From: Turritopsis dohrnii
Taxonomy: Eukaryota > Cnidaria > Hydrozoa > Anthoathecata > Oceaniidae
Direction: 5' to 3'
DNA: 64,000 nucleotides
NCBI GenBank assembly: GCA_027922465.2
Contig: BQMF02000798.1
Location: 1-64,000 of the forward strand
A program made the position numbers and the translations under genes. Under the pieces are notes generated by a model. The model had not been told where the DNA came from. It ran no database searches and saw only the letters and a list, made by a program, of their open reading frames with translations. Of the stretch, positions 28,690 to 39,835 are shown piece after piece (position 1 is the stretch's first letter; every line of letters starts with the position of its first letter).

Positions 28690-30840
28690 TTATTATCTAT
28701 AAAACCAAACAGATAAAAAAGGATTATGGTTTTCAGCAAAAGCCATCATAACACAAAGACTACAAAACAAGAAGCCTTTAACGAAACAGATTTATAAGAA
28801 AATAAAAAAAAAAGATTCTTCAGGCATGGAAACTATTGGAGTTTTTTGTAATGATACTTGCTGAGGTAAACAAAATTGAATTCCTTCCAAAAAAGAGATG
28901 ACAATTTTTAAAATAATGAAATATTTTCATTAAAGTATGATCTGCTATGCTATAATCTACAAGTTCATGTAAAAGATTTTATAACAGGTACAAAATTCCT
29001 AGATGACTCTGTCCTTTAAGGCAATAATTATTTAACTATGATACACGCTCCAATCAGCTGACAATCATTCCAAATTTGCTAAAGAAATTACATTGAATAC
29101 TGATCCTTGTTGTTTAGCAATGAACACTAGTAATACTATGTTTAATGAATTATCAATACCAACTACTGCCAGTTCATGTCTTGCAAAGCTTTAAGTTGTT
29201 TTTACTAGTATTTCTTGTATCTATACTGTTTCACTCTGGTCATTTCATTATGCTCAAATTGATTGAGGAACATTAATTTATCTAAAACGATTCAGTTTCT
29301 TTTGATATCACCAACAAACTACTTGTGCAAATGGTTGGATTTTAAATTTGACAGATCAAACTCTATTCACTTCATTTCTTGATCTTGTAACTGCAACTAT
29401 TAGCTCTAATGAATTTGACCAGATTACAATATGGTAATAACTAAACATACCATAAGTCACAATATTCATTCACTGCATCAATTGCCATTTGCCTTTTGTT
29501 ATAAGCATTATTATTTTAAAACATCTCAAGGAATCTGATGTACATTGATAATCTTGTTGAACTGTCCTGTTGTGTGCAACTTGGAAGGTTAAACCAAAAC
29601 TCCTTTCTCCCAATATTTTGCCTTCACTGCCTTGAAATAGCCATTATTACAAACAAGAATATTTCATGTGAAAATATATAAATATTGATATAAAATATTG
29701 ATAAAAAAAGCTACAATATTAAAGAGGAAAAGTAGTGATTTAAGGGTAAACTAAATTATTGATTAACAAACAGATTTAAGAAGAGAAATTTTAGCATGGA
29801 TTTAATTTTGACAACACAATACATAATACATGGATTCATTTCCGAAACTTTTACTTTTACAAATATTATTCCCACAAACAATTTCTCTTCTTGAGGCATC
29901 GTAATTTTAAATTAAAATATTAACAATTTTCCCTTTAAATTCCAAAACAAAATCAAACAAAATCATCTTTAATGCTTGGAGGAGGAAAAGGACGAACAAT
30001 ACTTTAAGGGGTTTCAGCCAAAACCCAACAAAACCAAAAACAGTTGAAGGAAAATGAATGACTTGATACTCGGTTTAAATAAAAATTCAAGCTTCAATCA
30101 TTCAATATTGACCAACAGCAAGTGTTGCTGAATAAGATAAGAAAAACAAACTTAACTCTTTTTAAAACCCCTTATACAGATAATCACGACCCTCTCTATT
30201 TACACAAATAACTTTTATTTGATATGATTTGAAAAATTTACAGAAAAATTACATAGAATTTTTGTATTTATTATATATTCTATATAATTTTTGATTGCAA
30301 TTATTCATTACAAAATAATCACACTCAGACACAAAAATAAAAACAAAACACACACAAACAGAACACAAGACCTTTCCCTCCACCACTTTAATCTAGTTCA
30401 TTTAAGGTGCATTTACAGTTGGTTATTTTAGAGTGAAAAAAAAACAGCTTTATAAAAATAGAACGACGTGATTTTTCTTGGAGATACTACATTAACTAAC
30501 TTGAAAAGTATTTTAACATACCCCTTTTTTGCTTTTTATAGCTTAATAATTTTCTTCCAAGAAGATCTTCTTTTTAAGTAAGTAAGTAGTAAGTAACGGG
30601 AGTTTTTAGTCCTTGGGCTTCCATCCGTAATGGTTGGCTCTTCCGCCCGCCGACTTGCAACTGTTAGTTGACTTAATCCGAGCAAGCTCGACGCGGTAAG
30701 GTATAGCTTAATAAACGACGTAAAACAAAGAAACGATACGTCTCCTTTCCCTTCAATTCTGTTTTAGCACAATTCCCAACCCAGTCCGGAGATTTCACAT
30801 ATTCCCCAAAAGAACCTAGAAATTATGCATCTAGTATGCA
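28690..30840. other. 2.1 kb AT-rich gene-poor stretch
   Basis: No ORF, exon or structured repeat is supported. A more GC-rich patch at about 30590-30710 (CGGGAGTTTTTAGTCCTTGGGC, GCCCGCCGACTTGCAACTG) stands out and could be a fragment of a dispersed repeat. Confidence 0.5.
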
Positions 30841-31015
30841 AATTTGACAAATTTGGTGAATTTGACAAATAGAACACTTTTAAATCACATTCTCCATTCT
30901 CTATGGGAATTATATAAAATAACCGGGAAATTTGATGAAAAAATCTGTATTAATCAAATTATCCAATTTGACCGAGGTTCTGAATTCCCGAGTTACAAAA
31001 CCGAGTTACGCATTA

Positions 31016-31743
31016 CAGTTGACGCGCGATAAGTGGAACCCTGGATAAGTGGAACTTTCACTTAGTGGAACCGATTTTTCTGGTCCCTTGGATTTGCTAT
31101 ATCAAATCCCTATTGTTTTAGTCGGATAACTGGAACCCTCGATAAGTGGAACATTCGTTAAGTGGAACCAATTTCTTCGGTCCCGTGGGATCAATTTAGT
31201 CGCGTAAGTGGAACTTCTCTCAAAAAAATTCGAAAAGAACCTTTCAAAACAGTCGAACAAAAGAAAATATTCGAACGAATAGAATTCAAATTGAAAAGAA
31301 AACTGCCTGTGCGTTTTTTCTCTCATTTGCAAAATAGATACACCAGAGAGAGTAGCGGAAACGGTTACGGAGTGCCTGATATACCGGGTAGATAATATTG
31401 ACCCGCAATAGACCTTTCCCGAATTTCTGTTCAAACACCGTGTTAATGCCTTGTTATCAAGTTTCGCCTCGTTACTATGTTTTCTATTGTTTTACTAATT
31501 ACATATATCTATTACTTAATAATATTCACTTATTATTTCCATTCCGCAGTAGAATAATTAGAGGTACTTAAAATCTTTAAAACGAGGCCATACTTAGTGG
31601 CTTAGCCAAAACACGGTGTTTAAACAGAAATTCGGGAAAGGTCTATTGGGCCATTTGTCTCGAAAATCGGATAAGTGGAACATTCGCTAAGTGGAACCGA
31701 TTTTTTCGGTCCCGTGGGGGTTCTACTTATCGAGCGTCAACTG
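31016..31743. mobile_element. Tigger/pogo-like MITE (copy 1) in copy A
   Basis: Ends CAGTTGACGCGCGATAAGTGGAACC and its near complement, flanked by TA. It contains many further GATAAGTGGAAC repeats. A related element is at 37774-38282. A second MITE (31406-31648) is nested inside. TA target and CAGT termini fit pogo/Tigger. Confidence 0.8.
31406..31648. mobile_element. MITE, CAATAGACCTTTCCCGAATT family (copy 2)
   Basis: Nearly perfect terminal repeats CAATAGACCTTTCCCGAATTTCTG and CAGAAATTCGGGAAAGGTCTATTG. The same family as 16584-16824. Nested within the Tigger-like element. Confidence 0.75.
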
Positions 31744-31930
31744 TATGACGTCACAAACCGAGTTACTAACTCGGAAATTTTTAAGTTTTAATTTTTCTCG
31801 AGTTACTAACTCGGAAATTTTATTTTGTTTTATTCTTTCCGAGTTACTCACTCGGAAATTTTATTCTAATAAAATATTCCCGAGTTAATAACTCGGAAAA
31901 TTTTATCTGCTATACGTTTTTAATTTTTAG

Positions 31931-32059
31931 TTTGCTTTATGTTTTTCGAGTTAGTGGCTAGAAACTAAATCACAAAATGACTTGAAACACTTCAAAGTTC
32001 ACCAAATGATGTATCCACTGTTGCGTATTAAGAGTTATTTTTTTAGTTAATTAAAACTT
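31931..32059. other. Short spacer
   Basis: Nothing distinctive is seen. Confidence 0.4.
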
Positions 32060-32443
32060 GGAGTTAGGGGGTGATCACATGAGGAGGGCTAGCCCTGTAA
32101 GCCGGGCTGGCTCGGTTAGGCGGGCTGATGAATTTTTATGATCAGCCAACTTAACGAACTAAAGAACTGATCACGTGATATTTGTTATATTTTTCAACTT
32201 TACGCATGCGCCGTGTATGCAATTTCATCCCGGCAAAGGGAGCCAGCCCGGTTGAAAGCCATCACATGAGAAATTCTTCAGCCCGCTTTACCGAGATCTC
32301 GGTTCAATAAAGCGAGATCTCGGCAAAGCGGGCTGGCTTGTTTCTCATGTGATCACAAACACAAATTTATGACACTTTCTTAATAGTAGCGAGATCTCAG
32401 CAAACCGAGCTAGCCCCCCTCCATGTGATCACTCCTTAACTCC
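32060..32443. mobile_element. 384-bp foldback element
   Basis: Ends GGAGTTAGGGGGTGATCACATGAGG and its near complement, with GAGGGCTAGCCC-type sequence just inside on both sides. It is more GC-rich than its surroundings. The target duplication is unclear (TTAG on one side, TTAA on the other), so I do not assign a superfamily. Confidence 0.6.
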
Positions 32444-32924
32444 ATAACAGTAATATTTAGCTTTTATTAGCTTTTCGTTAGATTTGATTGATGGTGGAAA
32501 TAAACACCACTGTGGTTTACTTATGTCTCTCTTTACAATCAGCGCTTTTTGTTAGTTAAGAAAGAAGATTTACCAAACACTTTTGTAAGTCTTCAAATTG
32601 CGTCAACAATAAGCAATTTCCATGATGATGTTATCGTTCAGGTTTTTGGCAATTTTTTTAGTCAAAAGAGGAGCAAACCATAAAGGTGCTTCGACGTTCG
32701 TGAAAATGTGCATTTTAGGAAAAATTGACACTAAATTCTAAAATTGCTTCGATAGTAGAAACTAAGTTCAAATCAAGGGTGACAATTTCGATGGGAGTCA
32801 ATTTTTACACTTTGCTCAAAAATGTGGTCGGGAAGTATAAACGAGGATTTTAGTGACCGACTGAAATGTTGCTTGACCATGTCGTTCTTCTTACGTGCAT
32901 TTTTAATTTAAATATATAGAAATA
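32444..32924. other. Spacer, no gene seen
   Basis: AT-rich sequence, nothing supported. Confidence 0.4.
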
Positions 32925-33342
32925 CTAGTAACCCAAGTAAAAATTTTTTACCACATCTAACTTCGAAAAGGATATATGCAAATCCCGTGTCGAAAAAAGG
33001 TGACGAAAAATATAATAAAGGTGTGCAAACCCCGTAACGAAAAATTAAATCAAGGGATAAAGATTTAAAACTGTACACATGTTATAGAGCTCGAAAAACT
33101 GAACAAAAAATTGTATGGGATCGTTTCGCTACAACCAATCGTTGCAGAGATATCGTCGGTTAAAGATTTTGATGACGTCATAGCCGCAGTACCAAATAAA
33201 ATTTAGGCCCAAATTTTGCGTCGCCCCATCATCCGTATCGCGGACCCTAAAAAACGTCAGTTATCCTTATTGGTTCTTGAGATATTTCCCCAAAAACGTC
33301 GCGTTCGATTAGGGATGCAATGCAATGATTGCCCGTGATAGA
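32925..33342 (-). mobile_element. 418-bp non-autonomous Helitron
   Basis: On the minus strand it begins TCTATCACGGGCAATC (preceded by A) and ends with hairpin GGTAAAAAATTTTTAC and GGGTTACTAG (followed by T). The body is that shared with 10264-10630 and the tandem array at 53-57 kb. Its 3' end is nearly identical to the 76-bp element at 11214-11289. Confidence 0.75.
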
Positions 33343-34012
33343 TTAAAAAACTGACATCACGGCACGTGCTACTATATAACTAGCATGTAGCTTTAGCTAA
33401 AAATGCCCCCGCGCTCAAGCATTCCAATTTGCACTCACAGAAAGCCATACATTACAAAAGAAAACTTTCCGCCCAAACATTTTGTAAGGATTTTTTTAAA
33501 AAAAATATCAATTCGGGCAAGAAGTTTTCTTACAAATAGAATCACCAGAAGCTTCATTTTTAGTAAAGAAAAAACAGGTTATGTTTTTTTTCTACATATC
33601 CGACCTCACTAACAACTGGTCATCACAAATGCTTTTGATTGATTTAAGGTCTGATAAGTGCCATACTCTAAATATTTCGACAAAGGCAGTCTTTTAAGTA
33701 TGGCAAGATACACAATGTTTCAAGTACAAATCGAGATCAAAGTGTCTGTATGCAGTGAAGAAAGCGCATATTTAAGTGAAAATATTTAAGTCTCACAGTA
33801 CAACGAATTGTTTAATAAGTATAGTGTAATATTGTGGCATAGTGTGACGGTGGCTACACTAATTTGGAATATGCACACCCAATAGATATCTACTTACGCA
33901 GATGAAAATCTTTATAAAAATTTAAAAAACTTTAAACAACTTAAACCCTTACTTTTTGTTATTTTATAGGCCTAAGTCACACTAATGCTAATATACCTAT
34001 ATTACGATGGAC
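33343..34012. other. Spacer with TATA-like sequence, gene uncertain
   Basis: TATATAACT at about 33373 precedes an ATG at 33403 (MPPRSSIPICTHRKPYITK) that runs to a possible donor GTAAGG near 33482. This could be a first exon, but nothing downstream supports it. Confidence 0.25.
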
Positions 34013-34770
34013 CTGAGGGGTCACTTCAATTTTTGAAGTCTTCTGTTTTTTTTAAACTCTTATATATTTTTTTCAAAACTCTTCTATTTTTTTTTTTTTT
34101 TTGAAAACTCTTCTATTTTTTTTTTTTGAAAACTCTTCTAATTTTTTCTTTCTTCAAATAATTACAAAGAGCTTCTCCTTTCTCTTTGTTTACTGGTCCA
34201 GTATCTTCGTCGTCAATATGGATGACCGTATAAAGGTGTACGTCTCTGAAGGTTTTTCCTATTTGGAGATCAAAGAATTTTTGAAGCATCGGGATGGCTA
34301 TAGCTACATTCTAACACATGCAGCTTATCGGTGCCATCTTTGAATACTTAAAGCCCACTTTTCACAAGATCAATATTATATTCCACATGAATCACCACCA
34401 TGTGCGCAGCGCGGGAGTACACTTAATTTTGCTCTGTGGAAACTGGGTCTTGAGTACTAGAAAAAGTGGAAGAGTTTTAAAAAAAAGTAGAAGAGTTTTA
34501 AAAAAAGCAGAAGAGTTTTAAAAAAGTAGAAGAGTTTTAAAAAAAGCAGAAGAGTTTTAAAAAAAGTAGAAGAGTTTTAAAAAAAGTAGAAGAGTTTTAA
34601 AAAAAGTAGAAGAGTTTTAAAAAAAGCAGAAGAGTTTTAAAAAAAGCAGAAGAGTTTTAAAAAAAAGTAGAAGAGTTTTAAAAAAAGTAGAAGAGTTTTA
34701 AAAAAAAGCAGAAGAGTTTAAAAAAAGTGGAAGATTTCAAAAATTGAAGTGACCCCTCAGGTCCATCGTA
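34013..34770. mobile_element. IS3EU-like DNA transposon, internally deleted
   Basis: Terminal repeats TACGATGGACCTGAGGGGTCACTTCAA are perfect and flanked by a 6-bp duplication CTATAT. An internal plus-strand exon from 34218 encodes MDDRIKVYVSEGFSYLEIKEF, the kind of helix-turn-helix start seen in IS3EU-type integrase-like transposases. A 6-bp duplication and TAY termini fit that superfamily. The catalytic core is missing. The sub-terminal region is filled with a 19-21-bp repeat. Confidence 0.65.
34455..34735. repeat. 19-21-bp tandem repeat inside the IS3EU-like element
   Basis: Units of GTAGAAGAGTTTTAAAAAAA (G/C and A-run length variants), about 14 copies. Inverted versions (AAAACTCTTCTATTTTT) occupy the opposite end at 34030-34140, so the array expanded from the sub-terminal repeat. 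Confidence 0.9.
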
Positions 34771-35498
34771 CTATATATGTAAGTGTAAATAAGGCTTAAC
34801 AAGTAATATCAGAAACGTATTGCTACAAACAAAAAAAATGTGTGAACTGCAACCATGGATACGTATTTTATAATCAAAATAAGATTTGTTAAAGACATTA
34901 TGTAAGAGCCAAAAGGAAAAAACAAACTTTTTCGAAAAAAAAATTAAAGCGAAAAATTTACTAGAAATGATTTCAAACGTTTCAAGCTTTGATTCAAAAT
35001 AAAAAATAGTCAAGATTTATCATATTTACAAAAATAAAATGTATATGGTTGGCACAATTTCAGATTTCAAGCTGTGCTTCAAAATCTTTGTCGTTCCCTT
35101 TAACAAAACAACACAAAAGTAATATGAAAAATGTCTAAGCAGTTTTAGCATACGAACTTCCTAAATGACATAGTATAATATAACAATAAATTAGGAAAAA
35201 GATACGAAAAAACATTCTTTCTCCCACCTACAGTACCATGCTTTGAAACGTGAATAATTGTATACCACCGTGTTACAGCAACACCAAAAGTTGGAAGATG
35301 ATGAACAAAATCGAAAACTGACTTTCGCCTATCTCGTGAAACTACTATGCTACTGAAACTACTCGCTTACGCTCGCTGCAGGGGCAATAATCGTAAAAAA
35401 ACGCATGGCCTAACGAAAAATATGACCACGATTAAGAAGATTTTGACCGTAAAATTAAACAAAATTTATCACTCTCTAAAATAAAAGTGTGACACACT
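34771..35498. other. Spacer, no gene seen
   Basis: AT-rich; contains a more GC-rich patch TCGCTTACGCTCGCTGCAGGGGC near 35360. Nothing else is supported. Confidence 0.4.
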
Positions 35499-37525
35499 CA
35501 TAGTTAATAGAAGAGATGGTTCGGCATGTCGGCGAAATCAAAGGCTTTCAATATCGAAGCTGAAACTGCTTGTCACGTGACGTGAGCCTGCACAAGTGTT
35601 TTTCCAATATGGAAGCGCAAGGGGAAAACAATTATTTTGATGGTGAGTTAGATGAAATTTTGGGAGTATTTGATATCAAATTTCATGAAAGTAGTAATTC
35701 CTTTTCTGATGATGTAAGTAGCAAGTAGTTTTTCACGAAAAAGGCCGCAAATATCGTGATTTTGTGACTGTTTCTGTTTACGTCTTATGTCCTTCTTTTC
35801 ATATTCTTTTCACTTGATTAAGTAAGAGTATATCCAAAAGAGGCTCTCTTTTGATATTTTGCCTTCCACGTACACGGATTAACTATTTTTTAAAGATGCA
35901 AATGGGTGAATTCAAGTGTGACTGATGTAACAAGAAATGCAAAAGTAAAGTTGGACTTGCTAGACATGTCCAGAAAAGTCATGTTCTTTTTGCTTAAAAT
36001 TAAGAGCATGATGCAAGAAACAATACAGATTTTAGCCAAAAGTGACTTGTATCCTCAAAATGTGACTAGTGTCTACCATGATTTAAATACAAACAATGAA
36101 ATTCTTTAAAAAAATAATAAACAGAGAGTGAACATGTTTAACAAGGGTGATAATGAAAAATTTTATTCATCAGTGACATATATTTCCATAGAAACTAATT
36201 CCAGGAGAACACTGTACCTTTGGACATTACAGTGATTACTTGTAGTTTACTTTAAGTCATCAATTACTTTCTTTCTAAAGCATGGCTCTGGTTTTATGAC
36301 GTATTGTATTCTCTAAGAGTTCTGAAACTTGGTAATCTGAGTATATTGCTATTTCTCAACTCTTCATAGGTTGATGGTGATTTCATGTCTAATGATAAAC
36401 AATATCGAATAATCATTGAGTGGTAGTGAGCACCATTTGCAGAGCGTTGAAAGAGTTTTTGTTGCTGTTGCCAAACTAACTTCATAAATGGCATGATTTG
36501 ACATGATATTGGCAAGATCATCACTCAGTTCATGATCAAAAACAATGCTGGATCTTTGTTATTTCTGACTCATGTTCTGAAGTTGTTGTTGAAGCTGATT
36601 GCATTTGAGTCGTTGTTGTTGCAAAGATAGTTTGATGCATGCTGGTGAAGTGAAAGATATTGGAGTTTAGCAGGTTATAGATTCTTCTTGGACCTACTAT
36701 GAAGGACTTTGGTTCTGAAGGATTATGCATTCATTACATAACAACAACCTGGCTACCTGGTTTAATGAAATGTCACAACCATGTGTACGTGTGGTTAGGT
36801 TACACTCAAATGTGTAGCATGATGAGTGCTCGGAGATGGCAAGCTGCAAAAGTTTAGCCACCATTACCACCATTTGAGTGTAACCAAACAATAACTGTTA
36901 TTTGGTACTTTGGAATTAATGTGTCCAGGCTTAATTTAAATGGTTTTATTTCCATTCAGGCTAACTTGCCAGTTTGTTGAGCATTGTAAACTAGATATTT
37001 TATTATTTACATCGAGAATACTTTCATAGCATATTTGTTTTTGTTGTATTTTGTTGTTTTTTTCTCTCATGTCCAAGTGCTTTGGTTTTCATGAATGATT
37101 TTATGGCCATGTTAAGAGCTGGAGGATCGTTTGTTTTAGCTTCTTTCCAACATACAGTTTTCCAGGAAATAAACAAATCCATTGAAAAAGTAAAATTATA
37201 GATTTAATTTTATTTTTTCCTCTTTCATAACTATTGTATTTTAAAGTTCCTGTTTCATCATATTATGTACGCTTAATATTTAAAGAAAAAAGATTACGCA
37301 ATTATTCATATTTGTAGTATTTCAAAGTCCATATATTTTTCGTATACTAGGATTCCATGAAGGAGAAATGTTGTTTTTGGTTAATAAGATTTTATTTTTA
37401 TACTCATTTCATTGTGCAGGTTCACGATTAATTCTATTCAAATAAATCATACAAAAACATAATTCAACAGGCTTTTTTGTTAAATTAAACAAAGTCTCCT
37501 AACCATTTCTCTTCTATTAACTATG
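35499..37525. mobile_element. 2.0-kb DNA transposon with zinc-finger gene relic
   Basis: Termini CATAGTTAATAGAAGAGATGG and CCATTTCTCTTCTATTAACTATG are inverted repeats with one extra base. Target duplication is not clear. It contains a two-exon gene relic with a C2H2 finger at its left end; the rest is AT-rich and decayed. Superfamily not assigned. Confidence 0.55.
35609..36107 (+). pseudogene. C2H2 zinc-finger gene relic, two exons
   Basis: Exon 1 (35609-35713, 35 codons, acidic MEAQGENNYFDGELDEIL) ends at GTAAGT in phase 0. Exon 2 begins at 35896 after TTTAAAG and reads EFKCD, a TGA stop, then CNKKCKSKVGLARHVQKSH. Cys and His spacing fits a C2H2 finger broken by that stop. Downstream a different frame encodes a helical LLKIKSMMQETIQILAKSDL segment. 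Likely the DNA-binding start of a transposase. Confidence 0.5.
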
Positions 37526-37657
37526 CTATTATATATAAGATCTTCATGAAAATTTATATTCAATAATACTGATTGCATTTATGTCTCGTATATTATGGGT
37601 CATGAGATCCGGAAATACTTTTCCTAAACAGCAACACAATTGATTAAATTTACAGTA

Positions 37658-39162
37658 AAGCTTGGTTTCCATTGTGAAATAAGGTGAAATAAGGTGAAAT
37701 AATTTTTGAGAATAATTTCTTATTTCACGACAGAAAATTAATTATGCATAAGTTTCCACTGCACTCACTATTACAGTCTACTCTCGATAAGTGGAACCCC
37801 GGATAAGTGGAACGTTCGTTTAGTGGAACCAATTTCTCCGGTCCCTTGGATTTGCATTAACAAACCTCTCTTATTTTCTTCGAATAAGTGGAACCCTCGA
37901 TAAGTGGAACTTTCGATAAGTGGAACCAATTTTTTGGTCCCTTGAGTAATATTCATTCATATAAGTGGAACTTTTCCAAAAGAAAAGTCATGTACAGTAC
38001 GTTCGAATCATTTTAATCAAAACATTCTTTTTTCGAATCAAATCATCATGTGGAACATTTAAATCTATAAAGCATTTTCTTTTGTGCCTCCCCCTGTTTT
38101 TGATTATTCGTAGATTCCTCGGTCTCCTGAAATTTCAGATAAGAGAGAAGTTCGATAAGTGGAACTTTTTTTTCGGTTTCATAGAGGTTCCACTTATCGA
38201 GCAATTCGGATAAGTGGAACATTCGATAAGTGAAACCATTTTGTTCGGTCCCGTGGAGGTTCCACTTATCGAGAGTAGACTGTATTTCATGTTGTTTCAA
38301 GAAACTCATTAATAATATGGAAAGTATCCCAGAAGATGTCTTCTTAATGTTGTTGCTAAGAAGAAACCGAAGAAGAAAACAGAAAAAAGCTCACTGTGAT
38401 TTCGGATAAGAAATATATTCCAAAAAAGGGAGGAACTTGGTGAATATCACCGTCTTATCAAGGAGCTTTGTAAATGAAGACAGAAAATATTTCTTCAGGT
38501 AATGCCATTGGATGCATTGATAGAAAACACAGAGTGAAAACTAAACAGAACACTTTATTAAACTTGTAAAAAGTTCCTTAGTGTTTTCTAATAGCTGTTT
38601 GCGTCGCGAACTGCTGCTTCACGCTTTTTGACGGTTCCAACAACGACAGTGGTGTTCTGGCAAATTCAGAAAGGGCAAAATGTTTGAAGACGATTTCCTA
38701 CATGTCCCAGTTGATAGAAAATTAGCTGAAAGTCATGAACAAACCTTACCATACTATCTACTTAGAGAATTTACAATTACTGCAGACCACGCATTGTTAA
38801 CTACATCCTTCTCTTTATATCCTTTGCACTGTTTCTCATATAAGACAGGGTTTTATTTTTTCTGCTAAAGTTTCTTCTTCACGTAAAGAAATGCACACAC
38901 ACTGACAGTTTTCATCGAAGCCTTTTCAACTCACATATGCATGTCGCTATCCTTTGATGTTCTCTTATTTCATGAAATAACGTGAACTTGAAATCAAAAA
39001 TTTCTGATATTTAGTTTACGTTATTTCATGAAATAAGACGTTGGTGAACTTGAAATAAGAAGGGTTGAATATGTTTCCACTGTGAAATAACATGAAATAA
39101 GAAATTATTCTCAAAAATTATTTCACCTTATTTCACCTTATTTCACAATGGAAACCAAGCTT
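37658..39162. mobile_element. PIF/Harbinger-like element with gene relic
   Basis: Long terminal inverted repeats starting AAGCTTGGTTTCCATTGTGAAATAAGG, flanked by TA. An internal plus-strand relic near 38318-38520 (SIPEDVFLMLLLRRNRRRK, then GEYHRLIKELCK) resembles the N-terminal part of Harbinger transposases but has stops. A Tigger-like MITE is nested inside. Confidence 0.6.
37774..38282. mobile_element. Tigger/pogo-like MITE (copy 2)
   Basis: Ends CAGTCTACTCTCGATAAGTGGAACC and its complement, with TA on both sides. Multiple internal GATAAGTGGAAC repeats. Related to 31016-31743. Nested in the Harbinger-like element. Confidence 0.82.
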
Positions 39163-39835
39163 TAGGCGAAAATTGTCGCCGAAAATTTGTGCAGCGAAAT
39201 TAGAAGTTTCCCGCCGAAATTTTTGGATTTTATTCCTTTTTTGTTTTTGGTGTTTTAAGCTGTATGAAGGTCGATGAAATACTTCTTTCGGTCGATTTAT
39301 TCTTTTCAGCATTTAAAATTACTTTTAAACCGAACATCGTGTAACTATTTGAGGGATTTGGGGGCAACTGAGATTATGTGACATAAATTATTTGGTTACA
39401 TTCATTATGACGCCACTTGTTGAAACATTTTGTACTGTCAAGCTATATAAAACTCAAAAAGATTTTCGATGCAACGAAAAAAAACGTTCGACCTTTGAAT
39501 GACGTCAATCTGTAAGCACTTCTTTTTTGACTTTAGGACACCGATGGTGGAATAAGGTCAAATCAAGTCAATCAATTTGTTATGGAGTGTGCTTTTGAAA
39601 TGATTGCATGCACAGAGAAACCATGTAAACCATGAAACCATGTAAACTATGCATTATTACAAAAGCATTATTTTCAGTAATTACCCTAACCCTGATTTGT
39701 TACAAATTAAATTTTTACTTGTTTAAAGTAGTGATACAGTTTTGCACTTAACTTGTATTTTAGGTGGCCACCTCTCTGATTAGTCTTTGACTATAAGATG
39801 TGTCTTTATTATTATCAAAGTTCGTCATGTTTGTT
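39163..39835. other. Spacer, no gene seen
   Basis: AT-rich; the first part resembles flank of the preceding element. Nothing else is supported. Confidence 0.4.

Larger units (their letters stand above)
30841..31930 (+). repeat. Palindromic-motif element, copy A (interrupted)
   Basis: The right part (31755-31910) has repeated palindromes CCGAGTTACTAACTCGG separated by AT-rich spacers of about 25 bases. The left part includes GAATTCCCGAGTTACAAAACCGAG. Copy B, in inverse orientation, lies at 47763-48110 and lacks the interruption by the Tigger-like element, showing the empty site CGCATTATGACGTC. Confidence 0.7.
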
